The notes under the pieces: generated by a model
Told to the model about the DNA's origin: nothing
Database searches by the model: none
The model's input: the letters and a program-made list of their open reading frames with translations, nothing else
NCBI RefSeq assembly: GCF_028476545.1
Contig: NW_026732602.1
Coordinates: 53,772 to 117,771, forward strand
DNA from: Physella acuta
Taxonomy: Eukaryota; Mollusca; Gastropoda; Physidae
Length of the DNA: 64,000 nt
Direction of reading: 5' to 3'
Shown here: piece after piece, positions 1-13,410 of the stretch
Position numbering within the stretch: position 1 is the stretch's first letter
Layout: every line of letters starts with the position of its first letter
Program-made: the position numbers and the translations under genes

Positions 1-140
1 TTAAGGTGTTGGATGTTAGAGCCGGCATTATCCGGTCTTGTGGGAACTCGGGGTAAAACAAAAGGGGATTGTCGTGAGCTAGTTCAGCATTAACCGGGCC
101 CATTAGCGAGTACGGTAATATATTTTAAAATTACCCATAT

Positions 141-1671
<1,531 letters not shown>

Positions 1672-1850
1672 GGTATCCTTTCAGACCTAGCGGTACATAC
1701 GGCAGATAAAGTAGAGTTCATCTGTTACTGTAACCTCAGCATTTAAAGGGATAATGTAGTCAGTCATATGTCAGGAGCCCATCAGAGCTGGGTAGATTCA
1801 GAGACGTCCTACTCGAGACCTTCGGGCAAGCAGTGATGCACACTACTACA
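1672..1850 (-). mobile_element. SINE family A, intergenic
   Basis: Reverse orientation, with AAAGTAGAGTTCATCTG, CCCATCAGAGCTGGGTAG and ACTCGAGACCTTCGGG. A shorter piece of the same family lies at about 1305-1400. Confidence 0.7.
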
Positions 1851-2058
1851 CAACCACGCCCGTCTCATTTCATTAGTTTAACCCACGACAAAATGCATTC
1901 AAATGCATCTACGGCCGTTAAACATACATTATGTTATATAACATAGCTGGATTATTTCAAATCCTGATTTAAAATAGATCAAAAAAAAAATAGGCTTGCA
2001 TAGTCATTATAAATTTATATCCCTCTCACTCATTATTATTCTTTCATTTTCTACTCGG

Positions 2059-2059
<1 letters not shown>

Positions 2060-2107
<48 letters not shown>

Positions 2108-2230
2108 ACTCTCATCTTATCTCCAAATCTTATTTTTTATTTCAATCTCTTTCAAATTCTCTTTCTCTCCTCTCTTCCTCATCATCTCTCCTCTCTTTAT
2201 ACATCTCTATCTCCATCTCATTTTCTCTGC
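2060..2230. repeat. (CT)n tract and CT-rich flank
   Basis: About 23 CT units, then a degenerate CT-rich stretch containing CTCTCTTCCTCATCATCTC. Confidence 0.9.
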
Positions 2231-2659
2231 CCGCTGCTCCCGCCCTTAGATTTCTCTAATGTAAAAGAATTGTTGGCGCTTATAAAAGAACCATAGCCAC
2301 GCTTCCTTGGGTCCGGGGTGGGGGTGGGGGGGGGGGATACAGAACATGGTGGACATAACGATGACAAAGGACCCGGATGGACGCCCGAAAAACTGCCACT
2401 TGCCATCATAGGGGCTCGTTTGGCCAGACGATCTTCTTTTTTTTTTAAAACTACTGTTGCTGTTATTGGGGTGAGAATGGGTGGGGATGGTGGCAGGGGG
2501 TAAGGGGGGGATGGGGCGGAATCAGATGAACTGGCGTAGCGCAGTCGCTGGTTTTAGAAAATCCCATAATTCAGGACGTCAGCTATTTATTGGGATTAAT
2601 TAATTAGTTTTTTTTTTTACTCTTTTTCTATTTTTGGTCTTGGCGTCACCAGCACATTG

Positions 2660-2775
2660 TACACACTCAGCCCCCTCCCCCACACTCAGCCCCCCCACAC
2701 ACACACACACTCAACCCACACACACACACACACTCACAGAACCCCCCCCCCCCCCCCACACACACACACACACTA
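2660..2775. repeat. (CA)n and poly-C tract
   Basis: Several CA runs and a poly-C run of about 15 are mixed in one 110-bp stretch. Confidence 0.9.
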
Positions 2776-3279
2776 AAACAGAGTTTCATTTTTTTTAAAT
2801 ATCACTATTTTTGTGTAAATGACCACTTGTCCTGTGTTTCAAAGTCTGCATGTCTACAACCCAGTGAATGTTATTAATAATACTGGTCCTAAAATAGGGT
2901 AGTAAAATATAAACTTAAACAACTGTTGTCAACGCAATTCCCGACACACGTTCTAACATAACCTAACCCTAATCTTAGCCCCCAACTGTAAACCTTTATA
3001 CTACTAAAAACCATACACATTATCAAAGTAGGGTAGCTTACATAATCCTGTCTGACTTCGGCCGAAAATTTAAAATTCAAATTACTCGACGTTTACAAAT
3101 TCAAAATTTGCCAAGTTTTTAAAAAAAACTCTCTTATAAAGCAGCTATAACAAATTGATATCAGGTTCACTTCAGTAAAATTGACTTACAAAGATGCTTT
3201 GCTTATTGAACTAAAAGTCCTTTTATCATAAATCAGATAGATCGAAGATTTATGAATCCAGTGGCTTGACTCTGTTTCC

Positions 3280-3370
3280 GGATAATCTCAAGTATCCGAG
3301 AGTTCGGTCCGTCTAAATTATCCGAACCCTAGGTCCGTCTAAATTATCCGACAGTTCGGTCCGTCAAAAG
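3280..3370. repeat. Short imperfect repeat
   Basis: GGTCCGTCTAAATTATCCGA occurs twice and GTTCGGTCCGTC three times within 90 bp. Confidence 0.7.
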
Positions 3371-3710
3371 CGCTTGCCAGACATGAATGTCCAGCAAAAG
3401 TGTGAGAGGACGATGGCCGTGGACGCACGTGGCGGGGACGTCATCAAATTGCAAATGTCCATCGGACACCACAGACAATTTCGGACAATCTTTGTCACGT
3501 GATCAGGACACGTGTCTGCCTTATTTGTCTTCTCAGACTTTTTTTCTTGTCCTGAAGAAACCGGATATTCCCACGACCATTTTCATTACAATGTAGTAGA
3601 AACGACAACATCGTTTTTTACAAGCTTACATAAAGCTACAACAGCCGTAGGAAAACGTTAGTAAGCTTATCGAATCTGCTTATACATCTGATATCAATAT
3701 TTCGTGTAGG

Positions 3711-3940
3711 ATGGAGCGGCGTGGCCTCAGCGGTAAATGGCTAGGCTGATAACCCGAAGGTCTCGAGTTCGATTCCGGGCCCAAGAACGTCCCTGAGTCC
3801 ATCCAACTGTGATGTTAGGGAAAGTAAAGGCGGCTGGGCATTGTGCTGATCACCCTTCTCCTTCACATGCCGTAGTCAAGAACCTTGTACTCATGTGCAA
3901 AAAAGGAACGCTACGTCTAAAAAGGATTCTTTATTTTGTG
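3711..3940 (+). mobile_element. tRNA-derived SINE, family A
   Basis: The tRNA-like head has an A box (TGGCCTCAGCGGTAAATGG) and a B box (CTCGAGTTCGATTCC). It is followed by the family body (GGGAAAGTAAAGGCGGCTGG) and the tail ending in a GGATTCTTTA-like sequence. Nearly full length and intergenic. Confidence 0.8.
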
Positions 3941-4546
3941 TAGGCTGTAAACCTACATTTAAGCAAAGCAATTGTGTGGGTCTTTCGAGGTTCCCAAGTT
4001 ATTTAACTATTCTATTTAGCTCTTCTATCTCTATCCTAACGTCACAGTTTAGTTATTTTTTTAGTCTCAAAATTTTGTGGTTACAGAATGGTCGCTCCTA
4101 TGACTCAAAGCCAATGCATGTTATTGTTGTACTAGTAGCTATGAGTATTTGTATATTGACACACATGTGGAAACCGCTGAATCTAACCAATACAAACGAG
4201 TTATTTTAACAAAAGCAAAACTCTGTTATTAAGACTTTTAAAAGGTTTTAGCGCGCCGTCTCAAAACCGATTAAAGTTGACCATGTTTCTACTTCTAAAT
4301 CTCTGCTCTCCGGGCAATCCTAATCCAATTCTAAATCACAATCCACTTTCCCAGAATCTCAAACACCATTTTACTACACAATCCACTTTCCCGGAATATT
4401 CAAAACCATTTTACCGCCACAAACCCTTTTCCCGGAATTTCCAAAACCATTTTAACGCCACAATCCACTTGTCCCAGCTATCCAATACCACTTTTCACTC
4501 ACATTCCCCTAGCATCCAACGTCTTTCTCCCATCCATATCCATCAT

Positions 4547-4609
4547 AAGTGGAGTAGCCAGGAATTGGTCATGGTAGGGGTTCAAACATGTTATCATACG
4601 TATACAATC

Positions 4610-4684
<75 letters not shown>

Positions 4685-4734
4685 GTAGGCAAGGGGGGGG
4701 GGGGGTTAGGCGGGGTTATAACCCCTCCCATGGA

Positions 4735-4828
<94 letters not shown>

Positions 4829-4884
4829 TCCATGGGAGGGGTTATAACCCCGCCTAACCCCCCCCCCCCTTGCCTACGCCACTG
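4547..4884. mobile_element. hAT-type MITE with an internal palindrome and (TA)n tracts
   Basis: The ends AAGTGGAGTAGCCAGG and CTTGCCTACGCCACTG are inverted relative to each other and flanked by TCCATCAT (4539-4546) and CCCATCAT (4885-4892), an 8-bp target duplication with one mismatch. A (TA)n tract fills 4617-4680. From 4681 to 4884 the sequence is a near-perfect palindrome with 60-bp arms around an 85-bp (TA)n centre. No coding capacity. Confidence 0.7.
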
Positions 4885-4892
4885 CCCATCAT

Positions 4893-7380
4893 TATCCATA
4901 CCAGCTTCAGGGACTCGTACATCCATTCAGCAGATGCAGCATGGGCAGACTGTTATACGAAGTGGCAGACATGCGCAGAAGTGTCAAGAAATCTCAGAGC
5001 CGGACCCGGTCCTACTCTGCCGGCTGACACGTCACTGACAGCCCATTTCGCGTGATTTTCGCGAAGAAATTCCGAAAAGACTTCATTTCGCAAAGCCAGT
5101 TTTATTTCTAAATGCGTTTCTACTAGACACCGCGAATAGAAAAAAAATCGCATTTTTTTAAAAGGCTTGCAGATGATAGTAAGGGGTAGGGGGGGGGGGG
5201 TGAGATGGAACATTAAGGGGGATATGAAGTAATTAGCTATGGTTAGGGAGGGAGGGATTTCGATGATAAGGTTAACGAGGAGGGGATGATTTCTCCGCTG
5301 TCCGGAAAGTGGGGTGAAGACACGGAGAAATAAAAGAGTTCCAGAAACTTTGACGGATAGCATCTGATGGCTCATTACGTGATGAGGTTTTTTTATTGCA
5401 GTGTCTTAGACTTCTGCAGACCAGTACAGTAAAATGGGGATGAGGGCTGGGGGGGGGAGGGTTAAGTGAGAGGCCCGTAGCTAAGAGCCCCGGAAATATT
5501 AGACGACTTACTTTTTAATATGTGCTCTTTAAAAAAAAACAGTTTATTTAAAAATGGTTATGGTCAGATTCCAAAAAATAGTTCAACATAATGGTTTGGT
5601 GTTTTATTATTTGATTTTATTTCGTACATTGTTTTATATTTTTAAAAGATATACATTATAAATAATATCTCATTATTTAATACTGGGGTCTTTTTCATTT
5701 AAAGGATGGGATTGTGTATGTTACTTTTGACTTTTATTGATTAGTAGCGCCTATGCGAATTTTAGGCTTCATGTTATTCCTTTTCTAAACCAATTAAATG
5801 AGACTAATTAAGTCTTTAACCCGGTTGCTCTAACATATTTTACCATGCTCATAAGGCCGATCAAGAAAAAATTGAACCAATTACTTTTGATCTAAGTCTA
5901 TTGAAAAATTAAAATTCAGAATGTAGGTATTTGGTTAAGTAAAAAATCTAACCATTTCGGGAAACTGTGAAACCTGTGATTAAATGTTTGTATGTGCATA
6001 TGATCAACACAAAATACAGCGTGCTCATGTCCTAACCAATGGACGTTGCCACACCCCCCCTCCCCCCCCCCCTCCCCTGATTCTGCAGCTGCGGGCAAAA
6101 AAAAAAACTTAAAAGTTAATTTATTTTTTATTTTTACTGCATTTCAAGATGCTAATTTCTTTCTCACCTTATCAGCTGACTGGCATTTTAACAACGATAT
6201 TAATCCTGATAGTATCAGCACAACCTTTTTACACACGCACACACACACACACACATACACACACACCACACCACACACACACACACACACACTAAAACAG
6301 GACTCTGCCTAGTTTCCCACACCCCGCTCCCCCCCACCCTGCCCCCACACACTTGAATCCTAGGGACCCGGGAGTTAATCTTCACCGAACCTATTAACCC
6401 TGCTTCCATAACCGCTACCCCCCCCCCCCCCCCCCATACCACCCACCCTCACCCCCACCTCTCCCTTCCCAAAGTTGAAACGTTTGATTTAAGAACAAAG
6501 AAACAAAAATCGATACCGCTATCAGGTTGTATAAAAAAACCCGTCCAACTTGGTCAAACAGAAACATATGCCTGGACACCAAAAGCCACTTTTTTTTTAC
6601 TGTCACCCCCCGAAAATCCCGGCAAAGTGCGGCAATTAGCCGTAAACACTTACTCGTTTATCACCGGAGTTATCGCCCGCCTTGCGCTATTTATAGGACT
6701 TGGGCGCGTGACCGCCATATTGTGAGCGCTTTGACGCCCGTGTTTTTCTGTGTGAGCGCACACGAGGGCTTCAGCTTGGTGGAAATCAGACGATAACGGC
6801 CCCGGTCCACACACACACACACACACACACTACCCCTCCCACTTACCCCCCCCCCCCCCCCCACCCGCAACCTCCACCCTCTCAATAAAAAAAATGGGGT
6901 TCAAAGTTGATATTTATTTTAGGGTAGCTTTCGTGGGAAAGAAAGAAGGATGAGAAAACAGAATTGACGGTTAGGGAGGAGTGTGTGTGTGGGGGGGGGG
7001 GTGTAGGGGTAGAAGAGTTATAGCAAGGTCGCAGCACAGAGATCGAATTTTCGCTTTATTATGTTTTATTGCTTTAAAGAAATTTCAATTTAAGAAAAAT
7101 GCAGGGCTGGACTGAAAGAAAAAAAAACAGCGTTCGATGCGATCTGTCAGGTTAGTCCCCTACCAATATTTTATAAGCAGGACTGCGGTATTTAGGAGAT
7201 CGGGCTTCATGTAGCCTATACTTTACTTTTACATACTTTTTTTTGGGATAGTTGTCCAACTTCGCTGTTAAATATATTCGCTCTGTATGTCCGCATCGTT
7301 TGACCACATGTAAATATATATCTGACTCACAGCGAACTTGAAAGTAAAAATAGCTCACAGAGCCTTATCAAAAACTTTAT
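4893..7380. other. Intergenic, low-complexity and one CpG-richer patch
   Basis: Contains poly-C/poly-G runs (6055-6075, 6418-6436, 6846-6862), (CA)n tracts (6235-6293, 6809-6831) and a CpG-richer stretch at about 6600-6800 with no attached coding exon. No supported gene. Confidence 0.6.
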
Positions 7381-7810
7381 CTGGAATATTGCACAGTAGG
7401 TTTTCTCCCCTAAAGTCCCCACATTCCCTTTCAGTCCCCTCGTGTCTACCTTCCCTATAAGTCTCCTTTACCTAAAGACTTCCTCCCGTAAATCCCCTCT
7501 TTCTCTATTTTAGCTCCCTTCACTAAAATCTTCCCTTACCTCCCCCCCCCCACCCCCATCAGGCTCCATTCACTAGTCTCCCAATGTTTAAGTCCCCTCC
7601 TTTTTCCCTCTGCTACAGTTCCTTCTTCCAATCAATCCCCTTACCGAATTCCCTCCGATTGTACCCTTTCCTCACTTGTTCCCCTCCCATAGTCTCCACT
7701 CACCTAAAGACTCCCCTCCACTAAAGAACCCTCCCCAGCCCCCCTTCCCCAGTCACCCCACTCTTAAAGCCTCCCCCTCCCCCTAATGCCCCCCCCCCCC
7801 CCCCTCCATT
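7381..7810. other. Pyrimidine-rich degenerate tract
   Basis: About 430 bp dominated by C and T with recurring CCCCT-A-A-AGTCYCC-like steps about every 25-40 bp, ending in poly-C. No coding frame. Confidence 0.65.
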
Positions 7811-8050
7811 GATTAGCCCTAAACACACGTGACATGACCGGCCCAAAAAAATTTATTACCGTCATCACGTGACTACCGCACGTGAGAACACGGCGGTGAT
7901 AACAGCTCATTCGACCTTGAGATTAGAGGCCGGTGGCTCTGACCTTGAGATAGGGGCACGCGCCATTAACATTACAAGCTACTGATTGACATGGGAAGAT
8001 AATTAATTGGCCGATCCCATATGACCCGCTGCAGCAGTGAACGCTCTTGG

Positions 8051-8280
8051 ACCATATCTCCGTGTAGTGGGATAGGTGCACTTTGTGACAGATTTGTGCC
8101 CTTTATCCGTGGGGTGGGGTAGGTGCACTGTGTCACATGTTTGGGGTATTTCTCCGTGGGGTGGGGCAGGTGCACTTTGTGACAGATTTGGGCCATTTCT
8201 CCGTGGGGTGGGGCAGGTGCACTGTGTCACAGGTTTGGGCCATTATTCCGTGGGGTGGGGCAGGTGCACTATGTCACAGA
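8051..8280. repeat. 49-bp minisatellite, about 4.5 copies
   Basis: Units contain CCGTGGGGTGGGGCAGGTGC followed by a GTGTCACA or GTGACAGA variant. Overlapping open frames on both strands only reflect a repeat length that allows them. Confidence 0.9.
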
Positions 8281-8513
8281 TATCAGCACCCGCCCCGTAT
8301 AGTCAGACGTTTAACGTGTACAAAACGTATGGAACGGTATGGTCTACATGTAGAGCGTACGGACGCGACGGTTGATCTGTCAGGTAACCGGTTTAAATCA
8401 GGGAAAGGCATTAATAGAAGTGATAACACAATCGGCTCATATAGACAGACAATTTCTAGATCCAACAAGCTCTAGAGTTTTTATACTCACTTTGGTAATG
8501 TTATAGATAGGTG

Positions 8514-8815
8514 TGTTACGTCCTGGTTAGTTTCAACTCAACAACGCCTCGTGTTTACGTTCAATACTTTTATTCGGTATCAAATAGATACATTCCAGAG
8601 TAGCCCTCGTCCTACCAGCTACCAACTAACCAGCACACCTCCCACATTCGTTCACTCACGCTTTTATTTATACCCGCATTCGACCTTGGGATAACAATAC
8701 ATAAACACACCGGGGTTACTACACAGTAGGGTGAACTCAACTCACACACGCACTCTCCCCTAGGTTCGAGACTATTCTAACCTATTCTAATCTGACCTCA
8801 CAATGACCCGTAACA
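8514..8815. mobile_element. Solo LTR of an LTR retrotransposon
   Basis: 302 bp, starting TGTTACG and ending CGTAACA, flanked on both sides by AGGTG (8509-8513 and 8816-8820). TG...CA ends plus a perfect 5-bp target duplication are the signature of LTR retroelement integration followed by LTR-LTR recombination. Family is probably Ty3/Gypsy-like by size and ends (inference). No internal region remains. The intact target duplication suggests it is not very old. Confidence 0.7.
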
Positions 8816-8820
8816 AGGTG

Positions 8821-9639
8821 GACTTATATTGCTTAACAATTCAATCATATGCGGAGGTCAAAGAAACAAATGCACTCTACTGCAACTGCCTATCAGCCGT
8901 TATGTGTTCAAAAGTTTTTTAACAATAGTTTCAATTCATCAAAATAACTATCTTCTCTGAATGCGATTTTTACGAGTTTTCGGAAAAAAAAATTGTCGTT
9001 ATTGTCACACATAAAATTCGTTGTTTTTTTCTAACACTCGATCAACTGGCTTTAATCTATATTTGTGTTCAGACACTGGACAATTATAATTTTAAAAAGG
9101 CCCTCTATTGTTAGTGTTTGATAAATAAACATATCTACATGTGTGAGTCACAGAAACAGACAGACTCTACTGCTTATGACTCTTCCCTACTTTTTAAACT
9201 AAAGACCGCCTCAATTCTAATTCCGACAGGTATGAAGATTTTCTTCCTTTGTTGAAATTTGTTTTTTTTTTAAATCAGTAGACAAAAATCACGACTAATC
9301 TAGATAAATAGCATCTTATCTCATCCACACCAAACTTTTTAAAAACATTAATCTTTACAAATTACAGTCAAAACTTTCGTTCCGTTTTGGAAAATGTTCG
9401 TAGTTTTATTTACTTTCTCGTATATACAAAGTATAGAGAAAGTCTTGTTTGTTTTTGTTTTTTTTTTTTACAAAAATCTGTTTTCTTTGTCCTGGTTAGA
9501 CAGAGAATGATAGACGCTCAAGTCAAGAAACTGAAATCTGAAATGTAAAACATACAATCGGTAGGAGGGTTACTAAGTTTATAATACAGAATGTAAACAT
9601 TTGCTGGGTTTTTAGACGTCAGGAAATATTCTTATTTAG
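8821..9639. other. AT-rich intergenic DNA, nothing recognised
   Basis: No open frame of note, no tandem repeat and no element end recognised. Confidence 0.5.
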
Positions 9640-9718
9640 ACCTAGCGAACCATTGGGCAGATGAAGTAGACTTCATGTTTCTTGACCTCGGCATATGAAG
9701 GGAAGGTGTGGTCAACAC
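9640..9718 (-). mobile_element. SINE family A tail fragment
   Basis: The 80-bp tail part (GGGCAGATGAAGTAGAC, TTGACCTCGGCATATGAAGG) ends exactly where a MITE end begins. Confidence 0.65.
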
Positions 9719-9975
9719 CAGTGGCGTAGCGAGGTCGGGTGTCACCCGGTGCGGTACTTAATGGTGTCACCCCCAAAGGCGTAGCGACAAACTTTCAAAT
9801 TTTCGATTTGTACCCCCCCCCCTCAAATTTTCAATTTGCACCCCCCCCCCTCAAATTTTCGATTTGCACCCCCCTTCAAGTTTTTCTCTATATATTTTGC
9901 TCTTTTTTGCCTTGGTGTCACCCCTCTAAATGGTGTCACTCGGTGCGGTCCGCCCCCCCCCCCCACCCTTATTAT
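9719..9975. mobile_element. hAT-type MITE fragment with internal C-rich repeats
   Basis: Begins CAGTGGCGTAGCGAGG directly after a SINE fragment and contains GGTGTCACCCGGTGCGG, a second partial copy of that end at about 9910-9955, and three units of TCAAATTTTCGATTTGCACC plus poly-C. The other terminus was not identified. Confidence 0.5.
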
Positions 9976-10670
9976 TTGCGTTTTGTATATTATTTTTCTT
10001 TGATCTTGCGTTTCGATATTTTTAGGTCACTTTATCGTGTACAAAATATTGTGATTTAAAAAATGAGTACACGAATAGTAAATTATTCTATGACAACATT
10101 TTGAGATTAAGTGACGGCTGCAAGATTACCCAAACGTGTGGATGTTACTCACTTTATAAACCTTATTATGAACGATAAGCGCCAGTTGTGAAATACGGAG
10201 TTATATCCACTTGAATTTAAATGTTAAAATACTTCGAAGAAACTGAAATAAATTCAAAGCTTCAGAACACATAGAAGAAAAAAAAAATTGAATGAAAAAA
10301 AATACGGAAAAAAACCCGCAAAATCACAATTTATATAATGTCACAGTTATCAGTCTACTCTGTACAACAAATTACAGTAGCTATACACATTAGTAGTTTG
10401 AGATTTTTATAAAAATGTAACTTTTTTCCCCCTCGCCAGAAAAAGTTGTCACTAAGCACTTGGTACATTAGACGGGTTTCCTCTATGCCCAGGGGGTACG
10501 GACAAGACGGACGACGGATAAAAGCGCTGATGGACTATACGGGACCTAAATTTAATAAAGGGAATTAGAGACCTAAAGAGTCAAAGGTCATGGTTATACG
10601 ACTTTTAAGATTACCTAAAACAAACTTCAGCACAGCGTCTTGACCGTTGGTTTGGTGGCAGGTCTTAGAC

Positions 10671-10756
<86 letters not shown>

Positions 10757-10757
10757 C

Positions 10758-10807
<50 letters not shown>

Positions 10808-11280
10808 TATAAATATAGCGCCTATAATCTCAATAATCTGATTCCGTATTCCATTACCTGCTTTAGTTTTATAAAACTACCGGAACTTTCCATACTTGGG
10901 CTGTAACAAAATCGACACGTCACACAAAAATATTTATTCTTAAATCACAGCACGTGCTCTCGCAATCGCGCGTGCAAACATGCAATATCGACGAGAATGG
11001 CGCCAGAAATTGTGGGGACAATACACTCCGTTGAGATTCGATTAGGTGACGTTATAAATGTTGGCGGGGGGGGGGGGGGGGGAGTGGCAGCCCTCAATCC
11101 ATGTGTGCAAAAAAAAAAAAATTGTTTAGAGACTAGAACTACAGAATGTTCCAGATTTGCACGCCAGAGATTGTCAACGCGTAAAAAAAATGGTCCCCGA
11201 AGATTTGGGAATTCCCCATTCTCGGCGCGCGACGACAATTGTGTAAACAAGGAGCGGACACGGAAAAAAATATGCGAAGC
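9976..11280. other. Intergenic
   Basis: Contains the (TA)n tract, a poly-G run at 11067-11081 and a non-repetitive stretch at about 11150-11280 with several CpGs. No supported coding region. Confidence 0.5.
10673..10804. repeat. (TA)n microsatellite
   Basis: About 130 bp of TA with a few interruptions (TGTATA, CATTTA). Confidence 0.95.
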
Positions 11281-11445
11281 GATGGTAGGTAGTGGTGAGC
11301 TAGTCGTGTATGTGAGGAGTAGGGGGTAGAGGTGGTGGTGGGGGGTAGTCATGTATGTGAGGGGTGGGGGTTGAGGTGGTGGTGGGGGTATTCATGTATG
11401 TGAGGGGCGGGGTGTAGAGGTAGTGGTGGGGGGGTAGTTCTGTGT
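11281..11445. repeat. Three-copy G/T-rich repeat of about 48 bp
   Basis: Copies contain CATGTATGTGAGGGG and GGTGGTGGGGG. Intergenic. Confidence 0.8.
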
Positions 11446-11600
11446 AGAGATGAAGATGGATAAATAAATAAAACGTTTGGGGTTGACATAAGGGGAAAGG
11501 GAGGAAACTTGTAATGTACGATTTGTTAGTTCGGTAGAATATGGAGTTATGTCCCTGTGTGCAGGTTATTTCCGGAAGTGAATTAGTGTATGTATTTATG

Positions 11601-11850
11601 CAGTAGCATAACAAGTAGGGGCAGGTAGTGCGGCCTGCAGCGAGTGACACCATTTAGAGGGGTGACACTAAATAAAAAAGTCGTACATTTTATAATGGTG
11701 TATCCAGTTTAAATAATAAATTAGTAGGGGGAGTGGTGACACTAAACGAAACATGCAAAATTTTCGAAGGTAAGGTGGGGGGGTGATGGGGAGGGTGTGT
11801 TGCGCACTCAATTACTACACAGGATGATACTTGACCTGGTGACGCCACTG
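11601..11850. mobile_element. hAT-type MITE
   Basis: Starts CAGTAGCATAAC and ends GGTGACGCCACTG, with TATTTATG on the left (11593-11600) and TATTAATG on the right (11851-11858), an 8-bp target duplication with one mismatch. The body repeats GGTGACACTAAA. No open frame. Confidence 0.7.
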
Positions 11851-12207
11851 TATTAATGTATTATTTAAGGACTTTGTTTTCAGTTGATAAATTTTGTAGA
11901 AATGTGTCTTTGTGGTAATGATGATGATCCTGTGAAAAATCTCTTTGAGAAAACAAAAATTCCATAAATGATGCAACAAGTGAAGTTCTGCAATGCATAG
12001 CCTTGCTTTCCGGCAATGGATTGTTGTTTAACAAAATGGATATGTTTTTTAATTATTAATAGACCCCTTGCAAACACGTGACCAAAATCACTTGATGTTT
12101 GCAAGCAACGCTGGCGTATTTCGGCAGTCTGCTAGCGGTAGTTCTGCTGTGTGAGGTTGTGTGGGGTGGGGGGTTTGAGCTGGGAGACATTGGTAGAGGC
12201 ACTCATT

Positions 12208-12370
12208 TTCGGGGGGGGGGGGGGGACGGACACTGTTAAAAGTATATATTTTTAATATAAACTCAATTTCCTTTGGTTCAGTCAAGGGGGGTGGGGTGTA
12301 GGGGCGGTGGCGTTCGCCCCAACCCCCTCCCCCACCCCCCCCCCCTCCGAAGAGATGCCTTGGAGAAACT
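12208..12370. repeat. Dispersed repeat with G tracts, copy 1
   Basis: Shares with 14258-14385 a poly-G run, GGACACTGTTAAAAGTATAT, an AACTCAATTTC-like segment and GAGATGCCTTGGAGAAACTC. Confidence 0.6.
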
Positions 12371-13003
12371 CTGGGTAAAGGTTACATGTGATAATCTTAC
12401 AATGGTTGTATTTTAACTACTGGCTATTTGATGTTACCATTACCTTTTGATTATCCATCTTGTACCATGTATAATTACCTGTCTGACTTCCTGTCTGTGG
12501 GTAACGCCCACCTCCCCCCCCCCCTTCCGCACATTTTCTTATTTATACATAAAAAGTATCTTCTGGTTAAGAAATTCCTAATGAATTTCTCTTTCTAGAC
12601 TACCTCTATTTATCTCCCCCCCCCTCATCCCCTATCTTCCTATTGTTCGCTCTCTAATCTGTTTCTTTATAACATTCTTTTCTTTATCTCTTATCTCTTT
12701 TTTATTCTTCGGAAAAAAAATATCCATTAAATTTTTTTTTCTTATTGCTTTTCACTCTTTATAATTTATAATTTATTTACATTCCCGAAATGAAAAAAAA
12801 AATTCAAAGTTAATTTTCCCATAGCTTGTCAGGTCGATATACCCCTCCCCCATACCCCATTGACCAACTATCCGTCCCACCCTCGGTTAGAACGAAGCTT
12901 TAAAAAAACTGTTTTAATCATGTAGCTGTATCGATTAGTAGTGCAATGTCATAATGACGGCCGCCATGAAATCAGGTGGCTTCCCCTTGTTATCACGTCA
13001 TGC

Positions 13004-13410
13004 GGTTACGTCCCATTTAGTGATTTCCCAGAGTTACGTCCCATTTAGTGAGTTTCCCAGAGTTACGTCCCATTTAGTGAGTTTCCAAGAGTTACGTCCC
13101 ATTTAGTGAGTTTCCCGGAGTTACTTCCCATTTAGTGAGTTTCCCAGAGTTACGTCCCTTTTTAGTGAGTTTCCCAGAGTTACGTCCCATTAGTGAGTTT
13201 CCAGAGTTACGTCCCATTTAGTGAGTTTCCCAGAGTTACGTCCCATTTAGTGAGTTTCCCAGAGTTACGTCCCTTTTTAGTGAGTTTCTCAGAGTTACGT
13301 CCCTTTTTAGTGAGTTTCCCAAAGTTACGTCCCATTTAGTGAGTTTCCCAGAGTTACGGTCCCCATTTAGTGAGTTTCCCAGAGTTACGTCCCATTGAGT
13401 GAGTTTCCAC
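13004..13410. repeat. 29-bp minisatellite, about 13 copies
   Basis: Units contain AGAGTTACGTCCCATTTAGT followed by GAGTTTCCC, with minor length variants. It lies in intergenic DNA and has no coding frame. Confidence 0.93.

Noticed and set aside
3895-4209. A 104-codon frame after the SINE
   Set aside because: It starts in the SINE tail and has no recognisable domain; AT-rich chance frame.
4277-5038. A 253-codon frame with long Y-I runs, and the matching frame on the other strand
   Set aside because: It reads through (TA)n and a palindromic MITE. Strand symmetry explains the similar product on both strands.
8076-8475. Frames of 99 and 112 codons in overlapping phases
   Set aside because: They are driven by the 49-bp tandem repeat; the same text appears in several frames.
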